From Geosiphon pyriformis (lineage: Eukaryota > Glomeromycota > Glomeromycetes > Archaeosporales > Geosiphonaceae), in contig JAAOMT010000088.1 in assembly GCA_016748015.1 (NCBI GenBank), positions 228,286-292,285 of the forward strand: 64,000 bases of DNA, in the 5' to 3' direction. The translations under genes and the position numbers were made by a program. Under the pieces are notes generated by a model. It searched no databases. It had not been told where the DNA came from and saw only the letters and a list, made by a program, of their open reading frames with translations. This document shows positions 25,856-39,143 of this stretch, one piece after another (position 1 is the stretch's first letter; each line of letters starts with the position of its first letter).

Positions 25856-26265
25856 ATGGCCTTGTAGATTCCTGATATATTTCACTCATGGGAGATATCC
25901 GTCAAGTTGGACTTTGGCTTGTATGTTCTACGAATCCATTTTTAGAAGTAGGCATTTTTCTCAAAATAGACATATGGCCAATTTTCGTTCCTTAGCATCT
26001 ATGATTAACTTAGTCTCAATTTAGTGAAAATTTATGTGAAGCCAGAGAAATTGCCTTTCTAGCCTTCGAAGCAATTTGTAGATAAAATCGTAGAATGGAT
26101 AGCATGAACAGTGGATTCAATTTTTAAATATTGCTCAGGTTAGAAAGTTCATATTTTAATGGAAGGAGCAGAAGCGGCTGTAAGGAGAAAGCTTTTTTGA
26201 TTATTTTATCTTTACAATCTCATCAAGAGAGTTTTTAATACAACTGTTTCTTCATAAAGGTCTCA
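25856..26265. other. About 400-bp segment present only in arm B
   Basis: The flanks align with arm A around 4675-4700, but this stretch has no counterpart there. Its composition is normal for the region. No gene is recognised. Confidence 0.6.
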
Positions 26266-26637
26266 AGGATTAATGAGCAGCAATCCTAAAAGATTAAAGA
26301 GGTTCAAAATTTTAAGTTCCTTCGTGAATACTGAGGAATTAACCTAGAATCTTCTTTTTCTATATACAAACTTTTGGAAAACTAAAAAGTGAAACGTCAT
26401 AACAGTAGCGGAAAATTATGATTCACACTTAATCGGGAAATCCCGTAAAAAAAAACTGATCTAGATGGATCATCAAACAAAGAATTAAGATTGATGGATA
26501 TCGTTATTGCTTTATGATTTTCCATCCGCTCTTCAAAATTCTGGGTTTTATCTACTTATTATTTCAAATTTTCAAAATATTGTAATTGTATTTTCTCATC
26601 TTCACGATATAATAAAATCTTCCTTAGATCAAGTTCA

Positions 26638-28119
26638 ATGTCTTTTTCGAATACCTCCGAAACTAATAAGCGTTATAAAATCTTGCTAACGAGTACATTG
26701 TTACCGAGTTCAATGGAACGCCTACAGTCGGCCCCTGATATTGAATTACATCGTGCAGAGAACGGCAGTCTTTCACGTACTGAGTTATTACAAAACATAA
26801 AAGGTGAGTTTTTGCAATATTAAGTTATTATAAGAGAATATAAATTCAAAAAAACTAAAAGCTATAAATTTTTATTCTTTTTTACTACAAGGTGTTGACG
26901 GGATATTGTGCACGCTAAATGATAGAATTGATACCGAGGTATTAGATCAAGCTGGTCCACAACTCAAAGTCGTATCGACTCTATCAGGTGTGAATTTGAA
27001 TTTATAATGTGTTAAAATTGCGAACAGAGATTATTCTTTAGATTCTTTCCCTAAAAATGAATGATATTTTTATCTTAACACAGTTGGCTATGATCACATC
27101 GATACCAGTGAACTTCGAAAGCGCGGAATAGCGCTTGGAATTACGCCGGGTGTCTTGACCGATGCAACAGCAGGTCAGTGAAAACTTGACTAGTCAGAAA
27201 TTTTGGTTTTGGCTAATCCCTTTCTATACTGAATTCGATTATAAGATACTGCTATTATATTGATTTTGGGGGCGGCACGTCGAATACGTGAGGTAAACCG
27301 AAACTTTTATCATGGCTTATCGATTAATTTTTTATTAAATTCATTCATCTTTTATAGAATATTCATGCGGTTTTAAACAGAGAATGGAATAATTGGAGTT
27401 TTGCATCATCCTTAGGTCAGTGTTCCCATTTCACATTTCCAATTAGTGTACCCGATGAATTTCTAGCTAATTGTTTTTAAAATAAAATGTTTTAGGAACA
27501 CAACTAACCGATAAAACCATTGGGATTGTTGGGCTTGGTAGGATAGGGACAGCGATTACACGTCGATTACAACCCTTTATAGGTTTAAATGGTAAAGTAA
27601 TTTATACTGGAAACAGTGATAAACCCGTAGCCAAAGAATTAGGTGCCCTTCGAGTTGATTTTGAAACATTATTGCGCGAATCTGACGTCATTTCTGTGAG
27701 TTGCACACTCAATGAAAAAACCAGGGAAATGTTTAATTACGAGGCTTTCAAAAAGATGAAAAAAAGCGTAGTAAGTAATTTTTCCACGTCCCAAATTATT
27801 CACTTTTTACAAAAAAAAAGGTTTAATTACTATTCTGTTCTTGGAGATATTTGTAAATACTGCTCGTGGTGGTATCGTTCAACAAGATGACCTTGTACGT
27901 GCACTGTCCGAAGGTCTTATTGGGTCGGTCGGTCTAGATGTGACAACACCTGAACCTTTGGATTCTGATCATCCCTTATTGAAGTTTCAAAATGTGCTTG
28001 TGCTTCCCCATATAGGAAGTGCCACCATAGAAACACGAACCATGATGGGAAACATGAGTGTTGATAATGTTTTGGCAGGCGTTCGTGAGCTGAAATTACC
28101 TTCTGGCCTTGACTTATGA
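26638..28119 (+). CDS. Glyoxylate/hydroxypyruvate reductase, arm B copy without leader
   Basis: Paralogue of 2834-4391 with the same exon structure and all key motifs: [35 protein letters not shown] and LPHIGSAT. The last matches the usual hydroxypyruvate-reductase pattern better than the arm A copy does; STLSVGYD is likewise canonical where arm A has STHS. The final intron runs from GTAAGTAATT (about 27770) to CTTGGAG before 27847, giving [11 protein letters not shown]. Translation starts at [11 protein letters not shown]. The upstream leader seen in arm A is destroyed here: a deletion of about ten bases removes its ATG, and about 12 extra bases shift what remains. The product is probably cytosolic. 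Both copies look functional. Confidence 0.87.
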
Positions 28120-28304
28120 GGAATATATTTTCTGTCTCGGGTTTTCGAGACTACTTCTTGTTATTACATTATCAATTTATAAATATACATATCTCATACC
28201 TTTATAAACTCATGCTAAAGTTAAAACATTGAAATTACATTTTAATGTTTAATATTAGAGTGTAATAGTAAAAGAACAAGCAAAGTCTTATACCCAAACG
28301 TGGA

Positions 28305-30640
28305 GAAACAAATAATGGCTCTATAAATAATTTAACACAATTTTACAAACTTTCAAAACTTTTAACAAAATGTAATTTAGATGATTTTTATCAGAAATTT
28401 GAATTTTTTCAAACTTTTCAAATACTCTATTACTGGCACAAAAAAATTGAAACCAGAATTAAAGTTTTTTTTGTATTTTAACATCACAGGAACTTCAAAA
28501 ATTTGTATAATAATAATGTATGAATGCAATCAAGTTTTTTACATTGGTTAGAAAAACTTAACATTCAAATGCAAAATTCAACAAAAAAATTTTATTATTT
28601 TTTGGATAATGTTAATCTTAAATACTTGAAGAAATTACTTCTTTTATTATTATTACTTTTTATTATCTTTTTTCAAATTTACAATTATATAATATTAAAA
28701 TTTATTTATTTATTCAAAATAAGTTTTTTAATTTAAAATGTTAATATAAAAAAATTACTTATAATAAATTTATAACAAGCCAAACAATTATTTTCATTAT
28801 ATAACATTATATAAATTTGGAAATTTGTTAAATTTTGTTTAATTTGTATAGATTATATAATACCAAAAAAAAATTTGTTGATTAATACTTTATCATTATT
28901 ATTTTTTATGTCTTATTGTAATCTAATCACCAACTATTATCATAAAACTTAATTATTATATATTAAATGTAGATTACGCAACAAACTATGCATAAATACT
29001 TTATTATTTTATAATAATAATAATAATAATAATAATAGTTATAATAATAAAAATAAAAATACAATATATTATTAATTAATTTCAATTAATAAATTTTTAT
29101 CTGTTAAAAAATAGCTTAAAATTGTTTCATCATACGAATTGAAGTTATAAAATATTATTAATGTTTTTAATAATAAAGATAATCTTTAAAAATTGAAAAT
29201 ATTGTAAGCATAATAAAAAACCATACAATTTTTGGTATAAAACAATGAAAAACTTTTTAATTTCAAAACTAACTAAATAGAATTTTAATTTTATTACAAA
29301 TAAACTCAAATAAGATTTTTTTTATTTATAATTTTTATTATATAAAATAACACTATATATATAATACTATAAAAATATTGTTTAAAAATTTATACAAGAT
29401 TGAAAGTTTAAATGCGAAAATGTTACAAAAACAATGTTAATAATTAATATACTATTATGATTAACATTTTTTGCTTAATTATTGATCTAATTAATAATTT
29501 AATTATTAACATATAAAAAAGTATTAAGCAAATAACTTCTGATTTAGTTTTACACATTAATATTTCTTGTTTTGTATTTTAAAATCTCTTTTTTTATAAT
29601 TAAAATAACTTAAAATTTATTAAATAAACTACTATTCAAAATAATTAATATATATATTATTAAAATTTAAAAATATTAATTAAGACATAGAATTATACTA
29701 ATTATATCTTTTGTTAACAATTATAAACTATTATTTAATTTTTAAATTTTCTTTAAAAAACTAATAATGAAGCTAATTGCATTAATTAAATCAGTTAGTC
29801 ATTTAATTTAAATTTATTCTTTTTTGTTAGTTTATTACTTAATGTATAAAAATACAAAAACTTATAATTATTATTTATTACAAATAAATATTTAACAATT
29901 AATTATTTTAAAATACAACTAATAAAAACTGCTTATTATAAAAAAGAAGGATTTTGGACAGTACAATAACAGTAAAAATAGTAATAATAACAATAATAAC
30001 ATAGTGACAACTCTGTAAAAAAAATTATCTATTTTAATTATTGCATTGATTATTATATGTATTATAACTTGTAAACTAAAGATGTATATTTCAATATTAT
30101 TAACATAGTAATTTTTAATTTTAATCTTAAGAAAACAATTAATTTTCAAAAAAACATATTTAATAAGATTTATATTTTTCTAAATATTACTGTTAATAAA
30201 CCACTTTTCCAGTATCTTTTTTTTGTTTTAGAATAGGTGGTTTTTATTATTAACGTCTTTATTTTTAGGGAGTAGATAAGTTTGTAATTATAAGTGATAT
30301 GAAGTATTATTATAGCTAAGAATTAATAAAGCCCAAATGTTTATTAACAGAGGTTTTGTTTAAATTTAACTTTAATTAGAATATTTTATTGTGTTAATAA
30401 ATAAGATTTCAAAATAAACATTTACCTTGCTAAATAAAATTATATGAAGATAAGTGGGAATTTTTAAAGTTAAGATACATCTGTTGTAAATCTTAGTAAA
30501 TCTTCTTAAGAGCATTGGGTTGTGAATTTTACATAAACTTTTTTATAATATAAAACACTTTAAGATTAATTTGGATAGCTAAAAAACTGTATTATTAGAT
30601 TCGTTTTGATAACTCAGAAATAGCGATGAGTTAATTGATA
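28305..30640. other. AT desert inserted into arm B
   Basis: About 2.3 kb of low-complexity A/T with no counterpart in arm A at the matching point (2658). It includes an (AAT)n run near 29010-29037. Small Leu/Ile/Phe/Asn-rich frames are compositional artefacts. Unlike the deserts at 35 and 47 kb, G and C are fairly balanced. Confidence 0.7.
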
Positions 30641-31005
30641 TTTTTTATACCTTTTTACCCAATTTGGATTAGAACAATACACCTCTGATATTTTCTAAAA
30701 TGGCTAGAACCAGGTATTTTTAAGAGCATTAATTCTATTATCAAATTCAATTAAGTAACTGGAGCTCTTATTTGAAATCGACAATATAATTCACAGCAAT
30801 GAATATTACTCACGATCTTTGATCAATTTTTCCAGATTTTGGATATTGAAAGCAATCCAGTCTGTTCAAACATGCAATCTCTCTTAGTACAATTGGTTTC
30901 AATGGCTTTTTTGTGAAAGCTCGATGCCAATCTTTTTATTAAGACAACATGGAATCTGTTGCCTTCAAATGGCCATATACTGGATGCAATGAATAAATGA
31001 GGGTA
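30641..31005 (-). pseudogene. Broken SAM-methyltransferase remnant, arm B
   Basis: The minus strand matches exon 3 (from the FEDDTFDF region to LREIA) and the exon 4 region of the intact gene at 7979-9235, with indels and stops. It keeps a segment that arm A has deleted (about 30900-30960). Neither broken copy is simply derived from the other as it now stands. Confidence 0.65.
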
Positions 31006-31554
31006 ATTTAAAAAATTTTTTCTAGCTGTGTTTATGATTTGTTTTTAGTCATGAAGTTAAGCAATTTGTAAAATTTTCAACAATATCAATTAGAATAACC
31101 TTTTTGCACTTTGCCTGATCGTTTTTCTAATAATTTTGAAACGATTAAATATTATTTTATTGTCATTGGAGATATTTAATTTTGGAAATATACTTTTTTA
31201 TTTCTTAAAACTTACCTGAGAACGAAAAAATCATAAACATTCCTAACAAAAACAGAGTCAAATTTTAAGATTTAATTTAGGATGAGTCTTTATAAATTGA
31301 TTTCTTTTTGTCAATAATAATAAAATTTGAATCAAAACTAATTGCTAACTTTTAAATTCTTTTCAAAAAACTCAATGGAGATAATTTATCAAAAACATTT
31401 TTTCTTTTCAAAAAGGTTAAACTTATAATGATAAAACTCAAGTTTTGAAAACTTTGTGATCAATTCAAACAACAATTTTTATTTTGTAATGCTAAATCAT
31501 TCAGTATTCATTTTAATAGAGAATCAATTTTGCCTTCATTTTGAATAGTTGGTT
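31006..31554. other. Arm B segment without recognised content
   Basis: AT-rich, with no gene or clear match in arm A. Confidence 0.4.
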
Positions 31555-32335
31555 TACATTGTTCTTTACTAAATTAACTACAACGTCCTGCAAAATAACT
31601 TTCCATTTCACAATAAAATGCTCAAATTTTAATAAATTCTTCGGCATCCATTTTTCTACATATCTATTGACTATACTACCCAAATTTTAATAGAATTTAG
31701 GTTGGGACAGTGGAAAGACGGGAAAAGTTTTCTTTAAAGAATTTTCTGGTTTAAACTAGATGTGCTTTGGATCGTTATTCTCTTGAAGCTGTCTAAAACC
31801 TTGTCATATCTTTGTTACATGGTTTATATATATTTTATGTACATATATATTGTTGAGATAAATCTAAGATATCTCTATTTTTTAATGATTTCATTATTAT
31901 TTTTGTAGACTGTTTATTAAATGATAAAAATAATTATCAAATTTGAAATTATGTTAAAAATCAAGTTATTTAATGCACTCAAACCCCTATAAAATCAAAC
32001 TGTAAAGTCGTTAAGTACTTTTGACTCAATGGTCACCGCAATACCACCGAAATCGTCAAAGTAATTGGTGTGTCCCTTCGCTCCTATTAACGTTAGGTCG
32101 CCCTACTTCGTAATAACGGCTAGATTTGGGATCTTTATCGTCTTGGCCACTCACACTGTAATACTTTTCGCAAACTTCACCAGGTCGACAAAATCGTCCA
32201 CCGAAATCATTTCGTTACGGCAGCGGAAATCAAAGTGTTCAAAGAAATGCATCCTGGGTTCGAAGTTGGCAAATAAACTGCTTAAAACAAGTTTCAACGC
32301 TTGGCTACATTGTCATTCTGTCTAAGCATGTCGCC
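31555..32335 (-). pseudogene. Unidentified gene relic, arm B copy
   Basis: Reverse-complement relative of 1190-1790. The minus strand encodes HFFEHFDFRCRNEM, ISVDDFVDLVKFAKSITV, a stop, then AKTIKIPNLAVITK, a stop, and GDLTLIGAKGHTNYFDDFGG. Both stops are shared with arm A. The plus-strand frame at 32065-32325 is a shadow. Family unknown. Confidence 0.45.
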
Positions 32336-32687
32336 AAATTGATAGTCTCGGGTTTTATCTCATTTCGGCATTTAAATTCGTGTTTTTTTTAGCATTTACA
32401 GTACCAATGAAACATCATAATTTTTAATAGCATTGGAGTATATTTTTTTAGCCCATTTAGTAATCGAATTTTTTCATTACAGTATCTTCTCATTTCACTA
32501 GAACCATGATTTAATTCAAAATGGTATTAAGCAATTAATTTCTTGGCAAGGCAACATAATCAGAAAGAATCGTGAGAACCTTCCTTTTTCATTTAGTTAT
32601 TGTTGCCAATGGTATTATGACATCAAAAATCTCAATGAACACTGTCATATCTTGAACAGAGCTTTTGTAGGAGTACATAAATAATCG
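32336..32687. other. Intergenic
   Basis: 3' flank of the membrane-protein gene, next to arm B. No feature seen. Confidence 0.4.
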
Positions 32688-33510
32688 TCAAAAATTTTCA
32701 GAACTCCACAAAATCCAAAAATGCCAGGAAATTAATGCCATATGAACAAAAATATCGTAACTGGTACCGATAGTTTGTCGCCAATGCCAGGTACACATTT
32801 TCTTAGCCTTCCGATATAAAAACAAAGAGAAAATGTGATTTGAAGTTTCATTTTTGGAAATTGAAATTTTATTATTTCATTCTATTATATAAAATTATTC
32901 ATGAAAATATACTTACATTCCAGCTGTCTGCTGCAGACCAAATCAACACATTTTTGACATGTTTTGCTCCAAGAAAAATTTTCTCCTCCACTTTATTACG
33001 ACCAATTTCTTGATCTACATTTTCATTCATCTTTCTCTTTTCATTTACTTTTTTTTCGTGGTTAAAACGTCGCTGTCGTTCAGCGAGAAACTCTTTTTGC
33101 CCTTTAAACCATCCATTAATATAGTATGCATGAAGTAAGAGATGACCCAAAACAAGTACGGTGGTAATTTTCCAGAGCCAAGAAATAATAATACTTTCTT
33201 TTTCAATGTCCTCTCGATTATTGGGGGGAGTAATGAAATTATGTGCCGACAAATAAACGATAATCACGTAAAAAGAGGTGAGAGCAGTCAAAACATCGGC
33301 ATAAAAGTAGTACCACCGCCCCCAAAGGACCTCGGCTGTAAATCGACCACCGAATGCTTCCCAACTCAATAAAACTTTGAGGTGTGCCAAGACGTGAAAA
33401 ATTTCGCTTATAAGAAGAAAGGTAAAAATTGAGAAGCTTTGGTCAGCAGTCCAGTTATAAGGGGTTGTTGGAATGAAGCGCCAAATAGGGTTTGATAAAG
33501 AAGCTTCCAT
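32688..33510 (-). CDS. Multi-pass membrane protein of unknown family
   Basis: Start at ATG 33510 (MEASLSNPIWRFIPTTP); the upstream in-frame methionine adds only 11 residues. Exon 1 ends at about 32919 with donor GTAAGTATAT. A second exon from about 32807 gives a tail with TWHWRQTIGTSY and VHMALISWHFWILW, ending at 32688. Hydrophobic segments lie at about residues 19-43, 65-88 and 110-135, with a possible fourth in the tail. Between the third and fourth is a strongly basic, probably cytosolic stretch (QRRFNHEKKVNEKRKMN). Conserved-looking Trp and His residues line the membrane segments. I do not recognise the family, and the second exon is the less certain part. Confidence 0.6.
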
Positions 33511-33977
33511 TTTTCTTGGGATTTGGAAGTTTAGAATTAACAATGACTATGTTTGGGCTGAAGGAACGTTTCTCTCGACAGATGCATTTTAAAACTTTTC
33601 CTCAATATTGATATATTCCCTTATCGTTTAATTGATAAAATTTATTATCCTCTTTCACTGTATACTCATGATCTTGATTTATTGATACTTGCAAGATATT
33701 CCCTGACTAAAATCGTGATTAGGAAGGAAAGTTTATTAAATGCATTATCAATGAGAAAGCTTGAATAACACTTTTCTTAATTTTTCTACTAGGCACCACC
33801 GAAGTTTCATAAGATTCCATCTTATGCTTTTTGCTTATCTAATAGAAAAAATCAAGCTTTTTTTGTCATAAATCTTGTTGAAATCACATCACACTAGACG
33901 AAACATTATTTCAAAATTCCCAAAACAAAAATGTGATATATTAATTTAATAATTATATAATTAAGAAATTATATAAT

Positions 33978-34385
33978 ATGCTGGAATTCATTATTGAAAA
34001 GATTGGTTCTTTAATAGATTCAGTTTCATCTTCTGTGAAAACCTAGGTAAATCCAGTTATGAATTTTGAAGTGCACTTTAATTCATTGAAGGTCCAGGTA
34101 AATCATCTTTCTAAAGTGGTTACTAGCTTGCGCAAAAACTCTGATCAGTCCAGAAACAGAAAAAAGGCCTACTCTGTGGGTGTTGGTGGTTTTGAAAGTC
34201 AATTTTTGGTTGCAATTGGCTATAACTGTTTATACAATATGTGGATTGCAACAGATAAGGAGGTAATCTTTTATAAGAAGGTAACGAAAGAGTCAATGCA
34301 AAAACATATTCATAATGAACAGGTTTTTGTAGACTACCTTGGTAAAATAGAAGCATTAGATGTCTTTGGTTTGAAAAATAGATAA
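33978..34385 (+). pseudogene. Small open frame interrupted by one in-frame TAG
   Basis: From ATG 33978 the frame reads MLEFIIEKIGSLIDSV and on to KT, then TAG at 34044, then stays open in the same frame for 113 more codons. The open part from ATG 34059 has MNFEVHFNSLKVQVNHLSKV, a basic segment, GGFESQFLVAIGYNCLYNMW, and ends GLKNR. The N-terminal half has helical, coiled-coil-like spacing. It may be a pseudogene with one nonsense codon, a shorter gene starting at 34059, or an mRNA with a very small intron. Family unknown. Confidence 0.45.
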
Positions 34386-35280
34386 ATATTTAATGACCTA
34401 AGTTTGAATAACTGGTTACATGTTAAAATTACATAATCTATGTTTATAATTATAGACTACACTTTGTTAAAGCAATAAAAAAAATCATATAATTAATTAA
34501 AAACAAAAAAAAATCTAATAATTAATGTCAACAAATAGCTGCAAAAAATTTGGCATTTTTGAATAATTTTCTAAAATAAAATACATTAATTTTGAATATA
34601 ATAAAAGTTTTAATTATAAGTTACTAAAATTAATTTTGTTAATAAATTTTTATATTTTTATATTGATTAATACATACAGTTCTATCACTTTTTATTATGA
34701 TACAATCATAAAAGATTTCAAAATAATTATGATTCATATTTTTTCTATACATAACCAGTTACTTGAGCTAATCAAGATTACACTATATATCTATAATACT
34801 AAAAACTTTACATATTTCCAAAAATCATTAAAAACTAACTATAAGTAAAGTTTTTACTATTAAATCACAAACATTTATCAAAATTAATTTATTAGTAATA
34901 TTCAAATCTTTTTTTTTACAATTAACTTTTAACTTAAAATTTGGTAATCAAATATTTATTTTATAGTACATAATTATTTTATAAACAAGATTTAAAATAT
35001 ACAAGCCAGTCTTAATAATATTTTAAATATTAGAAATAATTTAAAAATCCAATTCTTGAAAATAAAATTTTAGCAATAACTATATAAATATAATTATTAA
35101 CAACAGTATTATATAACAATTTAAAAACAAATAAACACATAAACAATCTATTAAACAAAGTAATTTATTTATTAAAATATTTATTAATAACAGTTTTTTA
35201 TATAATAAAATTAAGATATACAAAAAAATATAATCAAAGTTTTTTTCAAATTACAATATTTTTAACTATTATTTTTAATA

Positions 35281-36487
35281 GTTTTAATACTTAAAAATTT
35301 ATTTAATGTTTTTACCAATTTTATTATAATTGTATTAAATATAATTTTCAATTTGAATTTAATTGTAAAAAACAGTTTTTAAATAATAATAATAATAATA
35401 ATAATAATATATTTATCAAAGTTAATTTAAATTAACACATAATTAAGTTGCTTAATATATTAAATTTTTGCTAATTTTAATAATATTTAAGAAATAATTA
35501 CAAATTATTAAAAAAATTTTAAAATAATAATCTTTATTTTAATGTTTAATAAAACTGTAAAAATACAATTAGTTTATATTAAAAGTGTATTTAAGTTTTT
35601 ATATGGTTTAATCAGTTCAAAACTAATTATTAAAGACAATATTAGACTTTTTATATAAAATTTGTGTTTTAAGTTTTTTTAAATACTGTTTTTTAGTTAA
35701 GTTTATTTTATTATTCTTAAAATTATAAAATTTTTTGTAGTATTTGAGTCTGTTTTTGTTATTACTGTTGTTTTTTGTATAATAATTTTTTAAAAGCAAT
35801 TATAAATAATATTAAAAATATTTGAGTGTTTTAAATAAGATCTTTAATATTTAATTAAAATTTATTTGTTAATAGTTATATATTATTATATATTTTAAAT
35901 TTTATATGTTTTTAAATACTGTTTTGGTTTGTTAATTAATTTTTATAAAAAAAAACAATTTTGATTTTTTTTAATTAAATAAATATTATATTTAATAGTT
36001 ATTAATATGTTAAAATTTAAAACATTTAACTTTTAACTATAAGATTTTTTTATTTAATCTATTAAAGCTTTTTTTTAAGTTTGTTGTTAAATTTATTAAT
36101 TTTCTTAATTGCTTTAATTACTATATTAATAAATATATTATTTACAATAAACTATATAATATAGAAAAAAGTTATTATTTTAAAAAATTAAATTGGCAAT
36201 TTTGGTAAAATAATAGACAAATCAAGTTAAAATATGGTTTGAATAATTTGTTTAATATTAAGATAGATGTTAATAATAATTTTTTATTAATAAAAAATTT
36301 TTTATAAGAACTTTAAACTCTTAATATCAAATTAAATACAAATATAATTGTTAAGTAGCTAAGTGGTTTGATTAAAAATAGTTATGTTTATATATAGAAT
36401 AACTACATAAAGTATGTTTTATATTGCTAATTTAATACATAATGGCTTTAACTGGCTTAAATAACTGATTATGTGTAGAAAAAACAT
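35281..36487 (+). repeat. Decayed long repeat, copy 1, ending in the desert motif
   Basis: Recognisable shared stretches with 46600-47922 include TTTTAATGTTTTTA followed by TTATAATT, a run before ATATTTAT, and AAGTTTTTTTAAATACT. The distance from this body to the terminal motif is similar in both copies (about 1.2-1.3 kb). The body shows no coding capacity. It may be a ruined transposable element. Confidence 0.5.
36454..36487 (+). repeat. Desert motif copy, partly decayed
   Basis: The core reads AAATAACTGATTATGTGTAG. It is intermediate: GTGTAGAAAA is kept as in the GC-rich copy, while GGTCAC has become GATTAT and TGG has become TAA. Confidence 0.7.
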
Positions 36488-36821
36488 AACCTGTATTTAA
36501 TATGTAATATTTACATATTAAAAGCAATTTATAAAAAAATATAATATAAAACTATATAAATTTTTAAAGTAAATTACAAAAATCTTTATTGTTTAATTTA
36601 ATTGTTTTATTAATTCAATATATATAATAATTTATTAAAATTGCTATTTATATCAAAAGTTAATATATTTATTCTAATAACATTATATTTATAAAAATAA
36701 TGCAATTAAAATGTCTTTACTTTAATTAATGTTTTTTATTATTTGACTGAAGACTTTAAGTTTTTGTTTTATTTTAAATTATTAATAATTATAAAATTAA
36801 AACTTAATAATAACAAACTTT

Positions 36822-36944
36822 GCGGCTCGAGAGACTGTTGAGTTAATAAAAAGCATAGATCAGATATTTTTCTCAATCAAAAACAGAGCTCCCATTTAAA
36901 CAATTCATGACATCAACATACTCAATCATGGGCTCTCGAGGCCG
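36822..36944. repeat. Imperfect inverted repeat around CTCGAG
   Basis: GCGGCTCGAGAG at 36822-36833 faces CTCTCGAGGCCG at 36933-36944, about 100 bases apart, at the border between desert and the sirtuin 3' end. It could form a stem or be coincidence. Confidence 0.35.
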
Positions 36945-36953
36945 TAATCGCTT

Positions 36954-38816
<1,863 letters not shown>

Positions 38817-39143
38817 TATGTATGAAAAAATCTTTAGGAATTAAAGAAGGGAGTTGGGTAAAAACTAGTGTATATATTAAATTATTGTTATGATGTTGTA
38901 ATATTTACACAGCAGATATCAATTTTAATATCCCCGATCAATTCCTTTGATAGTTAGCTGCCTTACTGATCAACCCAATCACAAGCGTATTTTTATGTAA
39001 CTGCATACCCTTGGTGCCAAGAAATTAATTGATTTGTTTGGTTGGCGTATATTCTTCCGTTAGTAGGGCCTTCAGAATTCGCGTTAAATATTACCTTTTC
39101 AGAATTTTGATAAAGAAAAAGACAACAATTCTTTTTTAAAAAA
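38817..39143. promoter_or_regulatory. Shared divergent promoter region, sirtuin and CorA transporter
   Basis: 327 bases separate the two start codons, so both promoters must lie here or overlap the coding ends. A TATATATTAAAT-like segment is at about 38872. No defined factor site is recognised. Confidence 0.5.

Larger units (their letters stand above)
25670..32335. repeat. Inverted duplication, arm B
   Basis: Reverse-complement relative of 1190-4880, in reversed order: reductase flank, reductase, methyltransferase remnant, gene relic. It is interrupted at 25855-26265 and 28305-30640 by sequence absent from arm A. The last shared bases on the right (TAAGCATGTC near 32323-32333) mark where arm A joins the direct repeat. 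The direct repeat itself is not found next to arm B. Confidence 0.9.
34450..36815. other. AT desert, G-over-C skewed on the plus strand
   Basis: About 2.4 kb of near-pure A/T. In 35250-36450 the few non-A/T bases on the plus strand are mostly G. The block 35281-35950 matches 46600-47290 at low but consistent similarity. The desert motif lies at 36454-36487. No genes. Confidence 0.75.

Noticed and set aside
32065-32325. Gene on the plus strand in arm B
   Set aside because: The minus-strand relic explains the similarity between arms better; the plus frame is not shared intact with arm A.
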